9,192 nt of DNA from the NCBI GenBank assembly GCA_017958845.1, contig JAGDBW010000152.1, positions 1 to 9,192 of the forward strand. The letters run 5' to 3'. Shown here piece by piece: positions 1-6,238 of the stretch (positions are counted from its first letter, which is position 1; every line of letters starts with the position of its first letter). The DNA comes from Clostridia bacterium. GTDB taxonomy: Bacteria; Bacillota; Clostridia; Oscillospirales; CAG-272. A model generated the notes under the pieces. The model had not been told where the DNA came from and did not search any database. It saw nothing but the letters and a program-made list of their open reading frames with translations. The position numbers were made by a program, and so were the translations under genes.

Positions 1-214
1 CCACCCGGTCCGCACGCTGACCTCGACCGTGCGCGTGGCCGACGGCCGCGTGCTGGCGGTCAAGACCAACGCCCCGATCCCCAAGGAAAAACTGTTTGAG
101 GCCATGGCCGACGTCAACCGCGTCGTCGCCCCCGTCTCGACCAAAGAGGGCGACGTGCTGCTGCCGCACATCTGCGGCACCGACGCGGACCTGGTCGCGA
201 CCGAGGACGCCTGA
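1..214 (+). CDS. DUF1667 domain-containing protein, C-terminal part (5' end outside window)
   Basis: The reading frame is open from the left edge (first complete codon at position 2) to a TGA at 212-214, giving about 70 residues. The visible part reads HPVRTLTSTVRV near the edge, then VKTNAPIPKEKLFEAM and GDVLLPHICGTDADLVAT near the end. This matches the C-terminal pattern of DUF1667 proteins: a P-R-x-L-T-S-T-V strand, a 'V-K-T-x-x-P-I-P-K' segment and a terminal 'D-I/L-V-A-T' strand. Family members are small proteins whose N-terminal half has a CxxC/GC cysteine motif, which would lie outside the window. From family knowledge they are commonly encoded after FAD-dependent glycerol-3-phosphate dehydrogenase-like and NAD(P)/FAD oxidoreductases, so those genes may lie upstream. 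The biochemical role is not established. The assignment rests on pattern memory. The GTG at 29 is an internal codon, not a start. Confidence 0.8.
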   Translation, partial: HPVRTLTSTVRVADGRVLAVKTNAPIPKEKLFEAMADVNRVVAPVSTKEGDVLLPHICGTDADLVATEDA

Positions 215-241
215 GATGCCCGCCCGACACGATCCAAAAAC

Positions 242-298
242 CCGCAAAAGCAAAAAAAGAGAGCCGTCCGGCTCTCTTTTTCGTTTGCTTTTTTGCGG
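242..298. terminator. Bidirectional intrinsic terminator between convergent genes
   Basis: The core hairpin pairs 254-265 with 270-281: AGAGAGCC against GGCTCTCT plus four A-T pairs, with loop GTCC at 266-269. An outer stem extends it, pairing CCGC 242-245 with GCGG 295-298, and AAAAGCAAA 246-254 with the T-rich arm 284-294. T residues follow the stem on the plus strand and the A-tract 252-258 gives U residues on the minus strand. It can therefore end both the DUF1667 transcript and the methyltransferase transcript coming from the right. Confidence 0.88.
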
Positions 299-383
299 TG
301 GCGTCCGCTTTTCTTGTATTTTGACGGGGGTTTTGCTGTTTTTCCGGTTATTTCGTTTTTTCTTCCGTGCTTTGTCCGCGTTT

Positions 384-1571
384 TTATGCCCGGTCGGCTT
401 TTTTCGCCGGCGGCCGGACGCCGCCCCTCCCCCTCTCCCCGCCGTCGTCCTTGTTTTCCGCGCGGAAAAACAGATAGAAATAGCACGGGATCATCCCATT
501 GTAGAGTTTTCGCACCTTGTCGGCGCGGCGGCCGTAATGCCGCTCAAAGAGCGGGTCGGAGGTGAGCACGTAGATCTGCCACGGAGAAAGGGAGCGAAAA
601 TGCGCGCCCAGCTCCCGCGCCAGACGCTCGGCCTCTTCCGGCGTGCCCAGCCGCTCGCCGTAAGGCGGGTTGGTGACCACGGTGCCGCGGCGCCCCTGCG
701 CCGCGATCGTCCGCGCGTCGGCAGAAAAGCACCGCACCGTGCGCTCCACGCCCGCGCGGCGGGCGTTGGCGATGGTCAGAGCCACCATGGCCGGGTCGAT
801 ATCCGACGCGTAGACCTCAAAGGCCGTCTCCCGCTCGCCCGCCTCCGCCTCTTCTCGCGCCTCGCGCCACAGCGAGGCGGGGATGGCGGTCCACTTTTCG
901 GCGGCAAAGGCGCGGCGCCTGCCCGGCGCGATGTTGTTCATCTGCATGGCGGCCTCGATGGCGATGGTGCCCGAGCCGCACATCGGATCCCAAAAGAGCA
1001 CCTCCTCCCGCGGCCGCGCAAGGGCGGCCAGCGCCGCCGCCAGCGTCTCGCGCAGGGGCGCCTCGCCGGTCTCGGTGCGGTAGCCGCGTTTGTAGAGCGG
1101 CTCGCCCGAGGTGTCGAGGTAGAGCGAGGCCTCGTCCTTAAAGAGAAAGAACGAGAGTTTTATCTCCCCGCCGCTCTCGGGCAGGGTGCAGAGACCGTAG
1201 GCCTCCCCGAGACGGGTGGCGACGGCCTTTTTGACGATCTTCTGACAGGCCGGCACCGAGGCCAGGACCGAGCCGATCGAGTGTCCCTTGACCGGAAAGG
1301 CGTCGGTCTTTGCCACAAAGATCTCCCACGGCAGGGCCTTTGTGCCCTCGAACAGCTCGTCAAAGGTCGCGGCGTGAAAGTGTCCGAGCCGGACGTACAC
1401 CCGCTCGGCATAGCGCAACAACACGTTGGCGTAGGCCACGGCCTCCTCGTCGCCCAAAAAGGTGACGCGGCCGTCCATGGTCTCGATCCGGTCGTAGCCC
1501 AGCCGCTCGATCTCCTCGCCGAGCAGGCGCTCCAGACCAAAGAGACACGTCGCGGTCAGCTCCCACCTCAT
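384..1571 (-). CDS. ypsC: THUMP-domain class I SAM-dependent rRNA methyltransferase (YpsC/RlmL family)
   Basis: This 395-residue protein probably methylates a guanine N2 of 23S rRNA. The family includes the RlmL half of E. coli RlmKL, which makes m2G2445, and B. subtilis YpsC. Residues 1-60 form the N-terminal ferredoxin-like segment beginning with the typical MRWELTATCLFGLE. A THUMP RNA-binding domain spans about 60-155. The UPF0020/Rossmann methyltransferase domain spans about 165-370, with SAM motif DPMCGSGT at 195-202, an acidic SDIDP at 256-260 and the catalytic NPPYG at 301-305. The last ~25 residues are a basic, Gly/Arg-rich tail that looks unstructured. ATG 1571 is chosen because a perfect GGAGGTG (1585-1579) lies 7 bases upstream. 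The ATG overlaps the stop of the upstream phosphodiesterase gene (ATGA), so the two are translationally coupled. The family call is firm; the exact rRNA target is inferred. Confidence 0.92.
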   Translation of the reverse strand: MRWELTATCLFGLERLLGEEIERLGYDRIETMDGRVTFLGDEEAVAYANVLLRYAERVYVRLGHFHAATFDELFEGTKALPWEIFVAKTDAFPVKGHSIGSVLASVPACQKIVKKAVATRLGEAYGLCTLPESGGEIKLSFFLFKDEASLYLDTSGEPLYKRGYRTETGEAPLRETLAAALAALARPREEVLFWDPMCGSGTIAIEAAMQMNNIAPGRRRAFAAEKWTAIPASLWREAREEAEAGERETAFEVYASDIDPAMVALTIANARRAGVERTVRCFSADARTIAAQGRRGTVVTNPPYGERLGTPEEAERLARELGAHFRSLSPWQIYVLTSDPLFERHYGRRADKVRKLYNGMIPCYFYLFFRAENKDDGGERGRGGVRPPAKKADRA

Positions 1572-2584
1572 GCGGGCTCACCTCCGGCCTTGTCGGCGTC
1601 CGCGGGGGCGGCCTCTATGTCCGCCGGTCTGTCGGCGGCGCGCTCGTCCGCCGCGGCGGGGGCGTCGGGCGAGGCGTCGCCGTTGCTTTCGGCGGGCGTT
1701 TCGCTCTCGGACGCGGAGTCTTTCGGCGCTTCTTCGGTTTCGTTTCCGCCGGCGACGGGCGGCCGGTAGTTTTCAAAGATGATCGCGTCAAAGATCGGCC
1801 CGGCCTCCCTCTCTTCCTCCTCCGAGCGCACGGTCCAGGCGATGTAGGTCGCGGCGGGGAACAGACGGGTCTGCAGTTTGAAGGGGAGGTGTCCCTTGTC
1901 CCGGTGATTGTACGCGACAAAGTCCGGTCGGGCGACGCAGTTGGTCAAAAACCACTCGCCGCACACTTGAAACGCGGTGCGGCGCGGCAGGACCCCGCGC
2001 AGCCGCATGTTGAGCTGTCCGCGCAGCACGCGCTGGCGATGGCGGCGGAGCCAGCTGAGCACCATCGGATGAAACGACTCGATACAATACGGTCCGTCGT
2101 AGGCGTCGAGCAGGGCCATGGCGGCCTCGAGGGTCACCTGCCACCCGGCGGCGTACTTGATCTCCACGATCAGCGGCGAGCGGCCGCCGACCGCGGCCAG
2201 CACGTCGGCAAAGGTCGGGATACAGACCCCCTCGCGGCCGGCGAGCGGCAGTTCGCACAGCTCGGCGGCGGTACGGTCGCACACGCGCCCCTCGACGCCG
2301 CACATCCGCGTGAGCCGATCGTCATGACAGACCACCGGCACGCCGTCGGAGGACAGCTGGACGTCCAGCTCGATGCCGTAGCCGGCCTCCACCGCGGCGG
2401 CAAAGGCGGGCAGCGAATTTTCGGGCTTTTCGTCGTCGTGCAGCCCCCGATGGGCAAAATAGCGGCACCTCTCCGCAAAGCGCACCATCTCCGCCCGCCG
2501 CGAGCGGGGATGCGTCAGCCACAAAAACAGCAAAGACAGCAGCAAACAAACAGCCAAAACGATCGAAGCGATGATCCAGCCCAT
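1568..2584 (-). CDS. Membrane-anchored glycerophosphodiester phosphodiesterase (GDPD family)
   Basis: This 338-residue enzyme is expected to hydrolyse glycerophosphodiesters to glycerol-3-phosphate and an alcohol. Residues 2-25 form one hydrophobic helix followed by HPRSRR, suggesting a membrane anchor with the catalytic domain on the cytoplasmic side. The GDPD barrel spans about 40-275. It shows AHRGLHD (H45, R46), PENS shortly after, IELDVQLSSDG (E72, D74), CHDD (H87) and IVEIK (E141, K143), which are the metal and catalytic residues of the family. From about residue 278 a 60-residue Ala/Glu/Asp/Pro-rich, low-complexity tail follows that is not part of the barrel. ATG 2584 is preferred over the in-frame TTG at 2590: a GAGAGG sits 8 bases from the ATG but only 2 from the TTG. 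The gene overlaps the methyltransferase gene by 4 bases. Whether phospholipid turnover or wall teichoic acid breakdown is the real role cannot be told. Confidence 0.92.
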   Translation of the reverse strand: MGWIIASIVLAVCLLLSLLFLWLTHPRSRRAEMVRFAERCRYFAHRGLHDDEKPENSLPAFAAAVEAGYGIELDVQLSSDGVPVVCHDDRLTRMCGVEGRVCDRTAAELCELPLAGREGVCIPTFADVLAAVGGRSPLIVEIKYAAGWQVTLEAAMALLDAYDGPYCIESFHPMVLSWLRRHRQRVLRGQLNMRLRGVLPRRTAFQVCGEWFLTNCVARPDFVAYNHRDKGHLPFKLQTRLFPAATYIAWTVRSEEEEREAGPIFDAIIFENYRPPVAGGNETEEAPKDSASESETPAESNGDASPDAPAAADERAADRPADIEAAPADADKAGGEPA

Positions 2585-2592
2585 ATGCAAAA

Positions 2593-2598
2593 CCTCTC
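2593..2598 (-). promoter_or_regulatory. Ribosome-binding site deciding the phosphodiesterase start
   Basis: On the minus strand GAGAGG is followed by 8 bases and ATG 2584. The spacing excludes the upstream TTG 2590, which would be only 2 bases away. The site touches the T-tract of the hairpin at 2599-2624. Confidence 0.75.
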
Positions 2599-2624
2599 AA
2601 AAAGTGCCCGCGGAGAGCGGGCAC
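2599..2624 (-). terminator. Intrinsic terminator or attenuator between transporter and phosphodiesterase genes
   Basis: A perfect 8-bp stem pairs 2604-2611 (GTGCCCGC on the plus strand) with 2617-2624, with a 5-base loop. On the minus strand it is followed by five U residues (2603-2599) and then directly by the phosphodiesterase ribosome-binding site. It probably ends the transporter transcript. Because I see no convincing promoter between the transporter stop (2702) and this hairpin, partial read-through may supply the downstream pair. Confidence 0.75.
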
Positions 2625-2701
2625 GAAAAATAGCGGGACCGACCGGAGGATCTCCGGGCGCGCGGCGTCCCCGATCAGGGCGAGCGCCGCGCCGTGCGTC
2701 G
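2625..2701 (-). other. GC-rich spacer with two potential hairpins, no gene
   Basis: This stretch follows the transporter stop codon. It holds a 6-bp stem (2643-2648 with 2652-2657, loop of 3) and an 8-bp GC stem (2660-2667 with 2685-2692). Neither has a T-tract on the minus strand. No clear -35/-10 pair is visible. The hairpins may protect the transporter mRNA 3' end or be chance pairing in GC-rich DNA. Confidence 0.4.
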
Positions 2702-4045
2702 TCAGTCGTCGACGTCAAAGTGCTCGAGCAGGCTCCCCTTGGCTTCCGGACGCACGTCGCCGTGACGGACAAAGAGCATGCAGGTCAGCGCCAGCACCAT
2801 AAAGAGCGCCGCGTACGGGAACAGGATCTCATAGCCCAGCCCTATGTACTTTTCGCTGATGAAAAAGGCGGACAAAACGGGAGTAAAAACCTGCGCCGCC
2901 ATAGAAAAGGTATAGTAGTAGCCGGTGTAGCGGCCCACGTCTCCGCCCCGGCTGATCTCCACGACCATGGGGTAGGAGTTGACGTTGATGGCCGACCAGC
3001 CGACGCCCACCAGCGCAAAGACGACGTACAGCACGACGTCCGGGGTGCCGCGGCGGAGAAAGGCCGCGCCCACAAAGCTGACAAACATCAGCGCCACCCC
3101 GGCGTAGATCATCTTTTTGCGCCCAAAGCGGGAGGAGAGCAGCCCCAGAGGCAAAAAGGCGGCGATGGACACGATGGTGGCCACCAGCACGTAGCCGGAG
3201 GACTCGTTGAGGCCTTTGCCCATCACTTCCCGACAGTAGCGGGAGAGGCTGGTGGTCACGCCGTTGTAGGCCATGTACCAGAACGCGACGGCAAAGAGGA
3301 TAAAGAGCAGACTGCGCAGCACGGGCCTCGGCAGTTTGCGCCCGCGGGTCTCGGGGTCCGGCTCCTCCTCTTCAAAGTCCGCGTCGGTCATCTCCCCGCT
3401 CTCGCGCAGCTCACGCGACAGCTTTTTTTCTTTGACCGTCAGCATAAAGATCACGATGCCCAGCAGCATAAAGGCGGCGATCGCGACAAAGATCGGCCAG
3501 TAGTTGGCGTTGGCGTCATAGACGGTGCCTTCTTCGGCGCTGGAGCTGGTGCCTTTGATGAGCACCATGCTGGCCGCGAGCGAAAACGCGCCGCCCAGAG
3601 CCCCCATGAGGTTGATGATGGCGTTGGCCTTGGAGCGGAGAGGACGCGGGGTCAGGTCCGGCATCAGCGACACGGCCGGCGAGCGGTAGGTGCCCATGGC
3701 CACCAGCGTCAGAAACAAAGCGCAGAAAAAGAGCCAAAAGTTGTGTGCCGACACCCCCAGCGCCATGCCGAGCAGGCATATCACAGCCGCGATGGTGCCA
3801 AAGAGCACAAAGGGCGTGCGCCGCCCCATGGGGCCGTCCACCCGGTCCGAGAGGGCGCCGAACAGCGGCAGCATAAACAGGGCCAGCACGTTGTCGATGG
3901 CCATGATGCAGTTGGTCAGCACTTCCTCTTTGCCAAACACGTACTTGAGCAGGTACGGCACCGACTGGTCATAAAAAGTCCAGAAAGAGGAGAGCGACAT
4001 AAACGCCAGTCCGATGAGGAACGTGCGTTTGTAGTTGAGTTTCAT
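2702..4045 (-). CDS. MFS transporter, SLC45/GPH-like (probable sugar/cation symporter)
   Basis: This 447-residue inner-membrane transporter has about 12 hydrophobic helices in two halves, separated by a charged, acidic cytoplasmic loop (about 204-240, containing DFEEEEPDPETRGRK). The first half carries the MFS loop 2-3 signature GALSDRVDGPMGRRTPF (63-79) and the second half a weaker copy, SSRFGRKKM (304-312). YRSPAVSLMPDLTP (120-133) and LRSKANAIINLMG (136-148) are typical of the SLC45 sucrose/proton symporter-like branch and its glycoside-pentoside-hexuronide relatives. RYTGYYYTFSM (372-382) also fits. The substrate is probably a sugar or glycoside, but no neighbouring catabolic gene confirms it. 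ATG 4045 has AAGGAT (4059-4054) 8 bases upstream. The gene has its own near-consensus promoter and is probably monocistronic, given the terminator after it. Confidence 0.88.
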   Translation of the reverse strand: MKLNYKRTFLIGLAFMSLSSFWTFYDQSVPYLLKYVFGKEEVLTNCIMAIDNVLALFMLPLFGALSDRVDGPMGRRTPFVLFGTIAAVICLLGMALGVSAHNFWLFFCALFLTLVAMGTYRSPAVSLMPDLTPRPLRSKANAIINLMGALGGAFSLAASMVLIKGTSSSAEEGTVYDANANYWPIFVAIAAFMLLGIVIFMLTVKEKKLSRELRESGEMTDADFEEEEPDPETRGRKLPRPVLRSLLFILFAVAFWYMAYNGVTTSLSRYCREVMGKGLNESSGYVLVATIVSIAAFLPLGLLSSRFGRKKMIYAGVALMFVSFVGAAFLRRGTPDVVLYVVFALVGVGWSAINVNSYPMVVEISRGGDVGRYTGYYYTFSMAAQVFTPVLSAFFISEKYIGLGYEILFPYAALFMVLALTCMLFVRHGDVRPEAKGSLLEHFDVDD

Positions 4046-4094
4046 AAAAAGCGATCCTTACTCAAGATCCGTTTTTCATTTTCGGCGCTCGCGT

Positions 4095-4112
4095 GCGCGG
4101 GGGCGCCCGCGC
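4095..4112 (-). other. Leader hairpin of the transporter mRNA
   Basis: A 7-bp GC stem (4095-4101 with 4106-4112, loop of 4) lies just downstream of the expected transcription start of the minus-strand promoter at 4125-4153. There is no T-tract, so it does not look like a terminator. It may stabilise the 5' end of the transporter mRNA or be fortuitous. Confidence 0.35.
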
Positions 4113-4124
4113 GGCCATACCGCT

Positions 4125-4153
4125 ATTGTAGCACAGCCGACGGCCAAAGTCAA
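4125..4153 (-). promoter_or_regulatory. Sigma-A-type promoter for the MFS transporter gene
   Basis: On the minus strand the -35 is TTGACT (4153-4148), the spacer is 17 bases and the -10 is TACAAT (4130-4125). The -10 is preceded by TGC, an extended -10 element. The predicted start near 4118 leaves a leader of about 70 bases before ATG 4045. Confidence 0.8.
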
Positions 4154-4181
4154 CGAAGCGGCGGCTTTGTTGTCCGCGGCG

Positions 4182-4210
4182 TTGCATTTTTGTCCTTTTT
4201 CATCTATAAT
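4182..4210 (+). promoter_or_regulatory. Sigma-A-type promoter for the prmA-rsmE unit
   Basis: A perfect -10 TATAAT (4205-4210) is preceded by 17 bases and a weak -35 TTGCAT (4182-4187). The predicted start near 4217 gives a leader of about 80 bases before prmA. It is divergent from the transporter promoter, with the -35 boxes about 30 bases apart. Confidence 0.7.
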
Positions 4211-4244
4211 ACGAGCGCCGGCCAAAAAAAGGCCGCCGCCCGCC

Positions 4245-4262
4245 GCCCCGCGCCGGCGGGGC
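4245..4262 (+). other. Leader hairpin upstream of prmA
   Basis: A 7-bp stem (GCCCCGC 4245-4251 with GCGGGGC 4256-4262, loop GCCG) lies about 20 bases before the prmA ribosome-binding site. A smaller stem with an A7 loop (4219-4223 with 4231-4235) precedes it. The sequence after the stem is A-rich, not T-rich, so a terminator is unlikely. No known riboswitch or L11-binding motif is recognised. Confidence 0.4.
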
Positions 4263-4297
4263 CAAACCAAAAAACAAGCCCGAAAGGAACGACCGAC

Positions 4298-5218
4298 ATG
4301 GACGACCGCACCTGGACAAAAGTGACCGCCCGCGGCAAAACCGAGGACCTGGAGGCCCTCTGCGCCGTGATGTGCCTGGTGGACCCGGGGCTTATGATCG
4401 AAGATTACAGCGACTTTTCGCTGTGCGGGATGTACGGCGAGCTCGCGGACGAAAAGATCCTGTGCGCCGACCGCACCCGGGTGTCGGTGTCGCTCTTTGT
4501 CCCTCCGGAAAAACCGCTGCCCGAGCGCCTCTCGTTTTTGCGGGAGCGCTTTGCGGCGGCGGGGCTGGACGTGACCCTCGACTGCGAAAACCTCTGTGAG
4601 GAAGACTGGGCCGAAGGGTGGAAAAAGTACTACAAACCCGTGCGCGTCGGCCGTCTCTCCATCGTCCCCGCCTGGGAGGACTATACCCCCGCGCCGGGCG
4701 AGGTGATCGTGCGCATGGACCCCGGCATGGCCTTCGGCACCGGGACGCACGAGACCACCCGCCTGTGCCTGCGGCTGATCGAAGAGGAGATCCGCGGAGG
4801 CGAAAAGGTCCTCGACGTCGGCTGCGGCAGCGGCATCCTCTCCATCGCGGCGGCCAAGCTCGGCGCCTCCCTCTGCCGCGCCTACGACATCGACCCCGTG
4901 GCCGTCGGCGTCGCGCGCGCCAACGTCGCGGACGCCGGGGTGCGCGACGTCGTGTGCGGCGAGAGCGACCTGCTCGCCGGCGTCGATCGCTCGGTCGCCC
5001 CCTATGACTTTGCGGTCGCCAACATCGTCGCCGACATCCTGCGCCGTATGCTGCCCGACACGGGCGCGCTGCTCCGCCCGGGCGCCCGGCTCGCCCTCTC
5101 CGGCATCATCGCGGAGCGGGCGGACGAGATCGCGGCGCTCCTGCCCCCGGCGGGCTTCAGGGAGGTGCGCCGCGTCGAAGAAAACGACTGGGTCGCCCTC
5201 CTCTGCGAGCGCCTCTGA
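4298..5218 (+). CDS. prmA: Ribosomal protein L11 methyltransferase
   Basis: This 306-residue enzyme uses S-adenosylmethionine to methylate ribosomal protein L11. The N-terminal substrate-recognition domain spans about 1-110 and ends in EEDWAEGWKKYYKPVRVG, the family's 'W-K-x-x-x-x-P' region. The linker carries the PrmA signature DPGMAFGTGTHETT (141-154). The Rossmann methyltransferase domain has motif I DVGCGSG (173-179), acidic motif YDIDP (196-200) and the NIVADIL motif (242-248) equivalent to N-I-L/V-A. Length is typical of the family. ATG 4298 is chosen because AAAGGA (4283-4288) lies 9 bases upstream and the protein starts where PrmA proteins start. The frame stays open far upstream, but that part lies antisense to other genes and is not coding. 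prmA stands beside rsmE as in many Firmicutes, although the usual upstream dnaJ is absent here. Confidence 0.95.
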   Translation: MDDRTWTKVTARGKTEDLEALCAVMCLVDPGLMIEDYSDFSLCGMYGELADEKILCADRTRVSVSLFVPPEKPLPERLSFLRERFAAAGLDVTLDCENLCEEDWAEGWKKYYKPVRVGRLSIVPAWEDYTPAPGEVIVRMDPGMAFGTGTHETTRLCLRLIEEEIRGGEKVLDVGCGSGILSIAAAKLGASLCRAYDIDPVAVGVARANVADAGVRDVVCGESDLLAGVDRSVAPYDFAVANIVADILRRMLPDTGALLRPGARLALSGIIAERADEIAALLPPAGFREVRRVEENDWVALLCERL

Positions 5219-5243
5219 CCCTCTTTTTCCCGTTTGCCCGTCA

Positions 5244-5269
5244 GCGCCGCGCCGTTTGCGCGCCGGCGC
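5244..5269 (+). other. Hairpin in the prmA-rsmE gap
   Basis: GCGCCG (5244-5249) pairs with CGGCGC (5264-5269). An inner CGC/GCG (5250-5252 with 5260-5262) adds three pairs beside a single-base bulge. Four T residues follow only after several other bases (5277-5280), so it is at most a weak terminator. It may be an attenuator or an mRNA-processing structure between two genes that are probably co-transcribed. Confidence 0.35.
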
Positions 5270-5300
5270 AGCATCCTTTTCCCGTCCGCAGGACAGAAAT

Positions 5301-5304
5301 GGAG
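5301..5304 (+). promoter_or_regulatory. Ribosome-binding site deciding the rsmE start
   Basis: GGAG ends 6 bases before ATG 5311. It overlaps an upstream in-frame ATG at 5299, whose own candidate site is a poor GGA 5 bases before it. The later ATG yields MPRFFV, the usual N-terminus of RsmE proteins. Confidence 0.65.
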
Positions 5305-5310
5305 AAACGC

Positions 5311-6045
5311 ATGCCCCGCTTTTTTGTATCCGACGCCCCCGCCCCGGACGGGCGGCTCTCCCTGCGGGGGGCCGACGCCTTTCATATCGCGCGCTCGCTG
5401 CGCATGGCCGTCGGCGACCCGCTGACGGTGTGCCTGCCCGACGGCACGGTATGTCTGTGCCGCCTGCTCTCGATCCGCGACGACGAGGCGGTGTGCCGCG
5501 TCGACGAGACGCGCCCCGCCGACAGCGAGCCGCCCGTGCCGGTGACCCTCTGCTTTGCCTGGTCCAAAGGCGACAAACCCGAGATCATCACCCAAAAGGC
5601 CGTGGAGCTGGGCGCCTCGCGTCTCGTCCCGTTCTTTTCGGAGCGGTGCGTCGCCCGCCCGCCCGAGGATCGTCTGCCCCGCCGCGTCGAGCGGCTGCGC
5701 CGCGTCGCCGAGGAGGCGGCCGGACAGTGCGGCCGGTCGCTGCTGCCGCGGGTGGACGCGCCCTGCTCCTTTGAGCGGATGCTGGCCGCGGCGACGGAGG
5801 AGGGGCTGTGCCTCTTTTGCTATGAGGGCGAGCGCGCCCTCTCGATCAAAGCCGCGCTCGAGCAGGCTCCGACCCCCGCCCGTGTCACCCTGATCGTGGG
5901 TGCGGAGGGGGGGTTCTCCGAAAAAGAGGCCGATCTGGCACGCGAGAGCGGCGCCGTGATCGTCCACCTCGGCCCGCGCATCCTGCGCTGCGAGACCGCG
6001 CCGGAGGCGGCGCTGGCGGCGATCAGCTGCCGCTTTGAACTCTGA
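5311..6045 (+). CDS. rsmE: 16S rRNA (uracil-1498-N3)-methyltransferase
   Basis: This 244-residue SPOUT-class enzyme methylates N3 of U1498 in 16S rRNA at the decoding centre. The N-terminal PUA-like RNA-binding domain (about 1-70) begins MPRFFV and includes FHIARSLRM. The trefoil-knot methyltransferase domain follows. It shows WSKGDKPEIITQKAVELG (84-101), the family's K-G-x-K-x-E-x-I-x-Q-K-A-x-E-L-G block, and EAAGQCGR (135-142), close to the usual E-A-x-x-Q-x-x-R. GAEGGFS (197-203) and LGPRILRCETA (220-230) form the SAM-binding knot. The usual motif is GPEGG; here Ala replaces Pro. Length is normal. The gap to prmA is short (92 bases to ATG 5311) and has no clear promoter, so both are probably one operon. 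The alternative start 5299 would add only four residues. Confidence 0.93.
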   Translation: MPRFFVSDAPAPDGRLSLRGADAFHIARSLRMAVGDPLTVCLPDGTVCLCRLLSIRDDEAVCRVDETRPADSEPPVPVTLCFAWSKGDKPEIITQKAVELGASRLVPFFSERCVARPPEDRLPRRVERLRRVAEEAAGQCGRSLLPRVDAPCSFERMLAAATEEGLCLFCYEGERALSIKAALEQAPTPARVTLIVGAEGGFSEKEADLARESGAVIVHLGPRILRCETAPEAALAAISCRFEL

Positions 6046-6142
6046 CGGAGCCTCCGCTTCGCCGTCTCCTCTGCCTCGCCCCGCTTTTTTTCGCTCCCGC
6101 CGACCTCCCGACCGACCGCCCGGCGCGCTCCGCGGCGGACGG
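6046..6142 (+). other. GC-rich spacer after rsmE, no gene
   Basis: A weak potential stem lies across the rsmE stop codon (GACGG 6044-6048 with CCGTC 6062-6066), and a T7 tract lies about 15-20 bases further on in a C-rich context. Together they could be a poor terminator, but the distance from stem to T-tract is wrong for a standard one. No open frame with a ribosome-binding site is seen. Confidence 0.3.
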
Positions 6143-6144
6143 CA

Positions 6145-6172
6145 TTGACATTTTAGACAGTTTTGTTATATT
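6145..6172 (+). promoter_or_regulatory. Upstream promoter (P1) of the CdaR/PucR-type regulator gene
   Basis: A perfect -35 TTGACA (6145-6150) is followed by 16 bases and TATATT (6167-6172), giving a predicted start near 6179. It lies at the left border of an AT-rich island that contrasts with the GC-rich surroundings. Confidence 0.7.
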
Positions 6173-6177
6173 CTTTC

Positions 6178-6198
6178 ATGCTTTTTTATGCTTTTTTT
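6178..6198 (+). repeat. Phased T-tract direct repeat
   Basis: ATGC followed by six T (6178-6187) is directly repeated as ATGC followed by seven T (6188-6198). The period is 10 bases, about one helical turn. The tracts end about 11 bases upstream of the P2 -35 box, where a UP element or bent DNA could assist RNA polymerase. Confidence 0.6.
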
Positions 6199-6209
6199 CA
6201 TATTTACTA

Positions 6210-6238
6210 TTGAAATCTGACAAAATATGCGATAGAAT
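6210..6238 (+). promoter_or_regulatory. Downstream promoter (P2) of the CdaR/PucR-type regulator gene
   Basis: The -35 is TTGAAA (6210-6215), the spacer is 17 bases and the -10 is TAGAAT (6233-6238). The predicted start near 6245 leaves a leader of about 75 bases. The spacer is almost entirely one copy of a 17-base word repeated after the regulator gene. A 5-bp dyad (CTGAC 6217-6221 / GTCAG 6242-6246) brackets the -10 box. Both suggest an operator overlapping the promoter. Confidence 0.65.
6215..6231 (+). repeat. Copy 1 of a 17-base repeat flanking the regulator gene
   Basis: ATCTGACAAAATATGCG occupies the spacer of promoter P2. A second copy with one mismatch (C for the T at position 14) begins on the last base of the regulator stop codon at 7410. 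Its placement would let a bound protein block P2. Confidence 0.55.

Noticed and set aside
96..1769. A 557-codon plus-strand open frame
   Set aside because: It is antisense to the methyltransferase gene, whose SAM and catalytic motifs are clear. The translation is Arg/Pro/Ala-rich, typical of a GC-rich shadow frame.
2585..2590. TTG start for the phosphodiesterase, two codons upstream of the ATG
   Set aside because: The ribosome-binding site GAGAGG would be only 2 bases away. The spacing of 8 bases fits ATG 2584.
1889..4297. A very long plus-strand open frame running in phase into prmA
   Set aside because: It is antisense to the phosphodiesterase and transporter genes, has a composition of basic, His/Gln-rich shadow sequence and lacks any domain. 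prmA has its own promoter, ribosome-binding site and family-typical start at 4298.
5299..5310. Upstream ATG start for rsmE
   Set aside because: It has a poor ribosome-binding site, overlaps the GGAG that serves ATG 5311, and adds MEKR before the family-typical MPRFFV.
5002..5967. A 321-codon minus-strand open frame
   Set aside because: It overlaps both prmA and rsmE in antisense and its sequence is low-complexity Arg/Gly/Ala-rich. It is a shadow frame.
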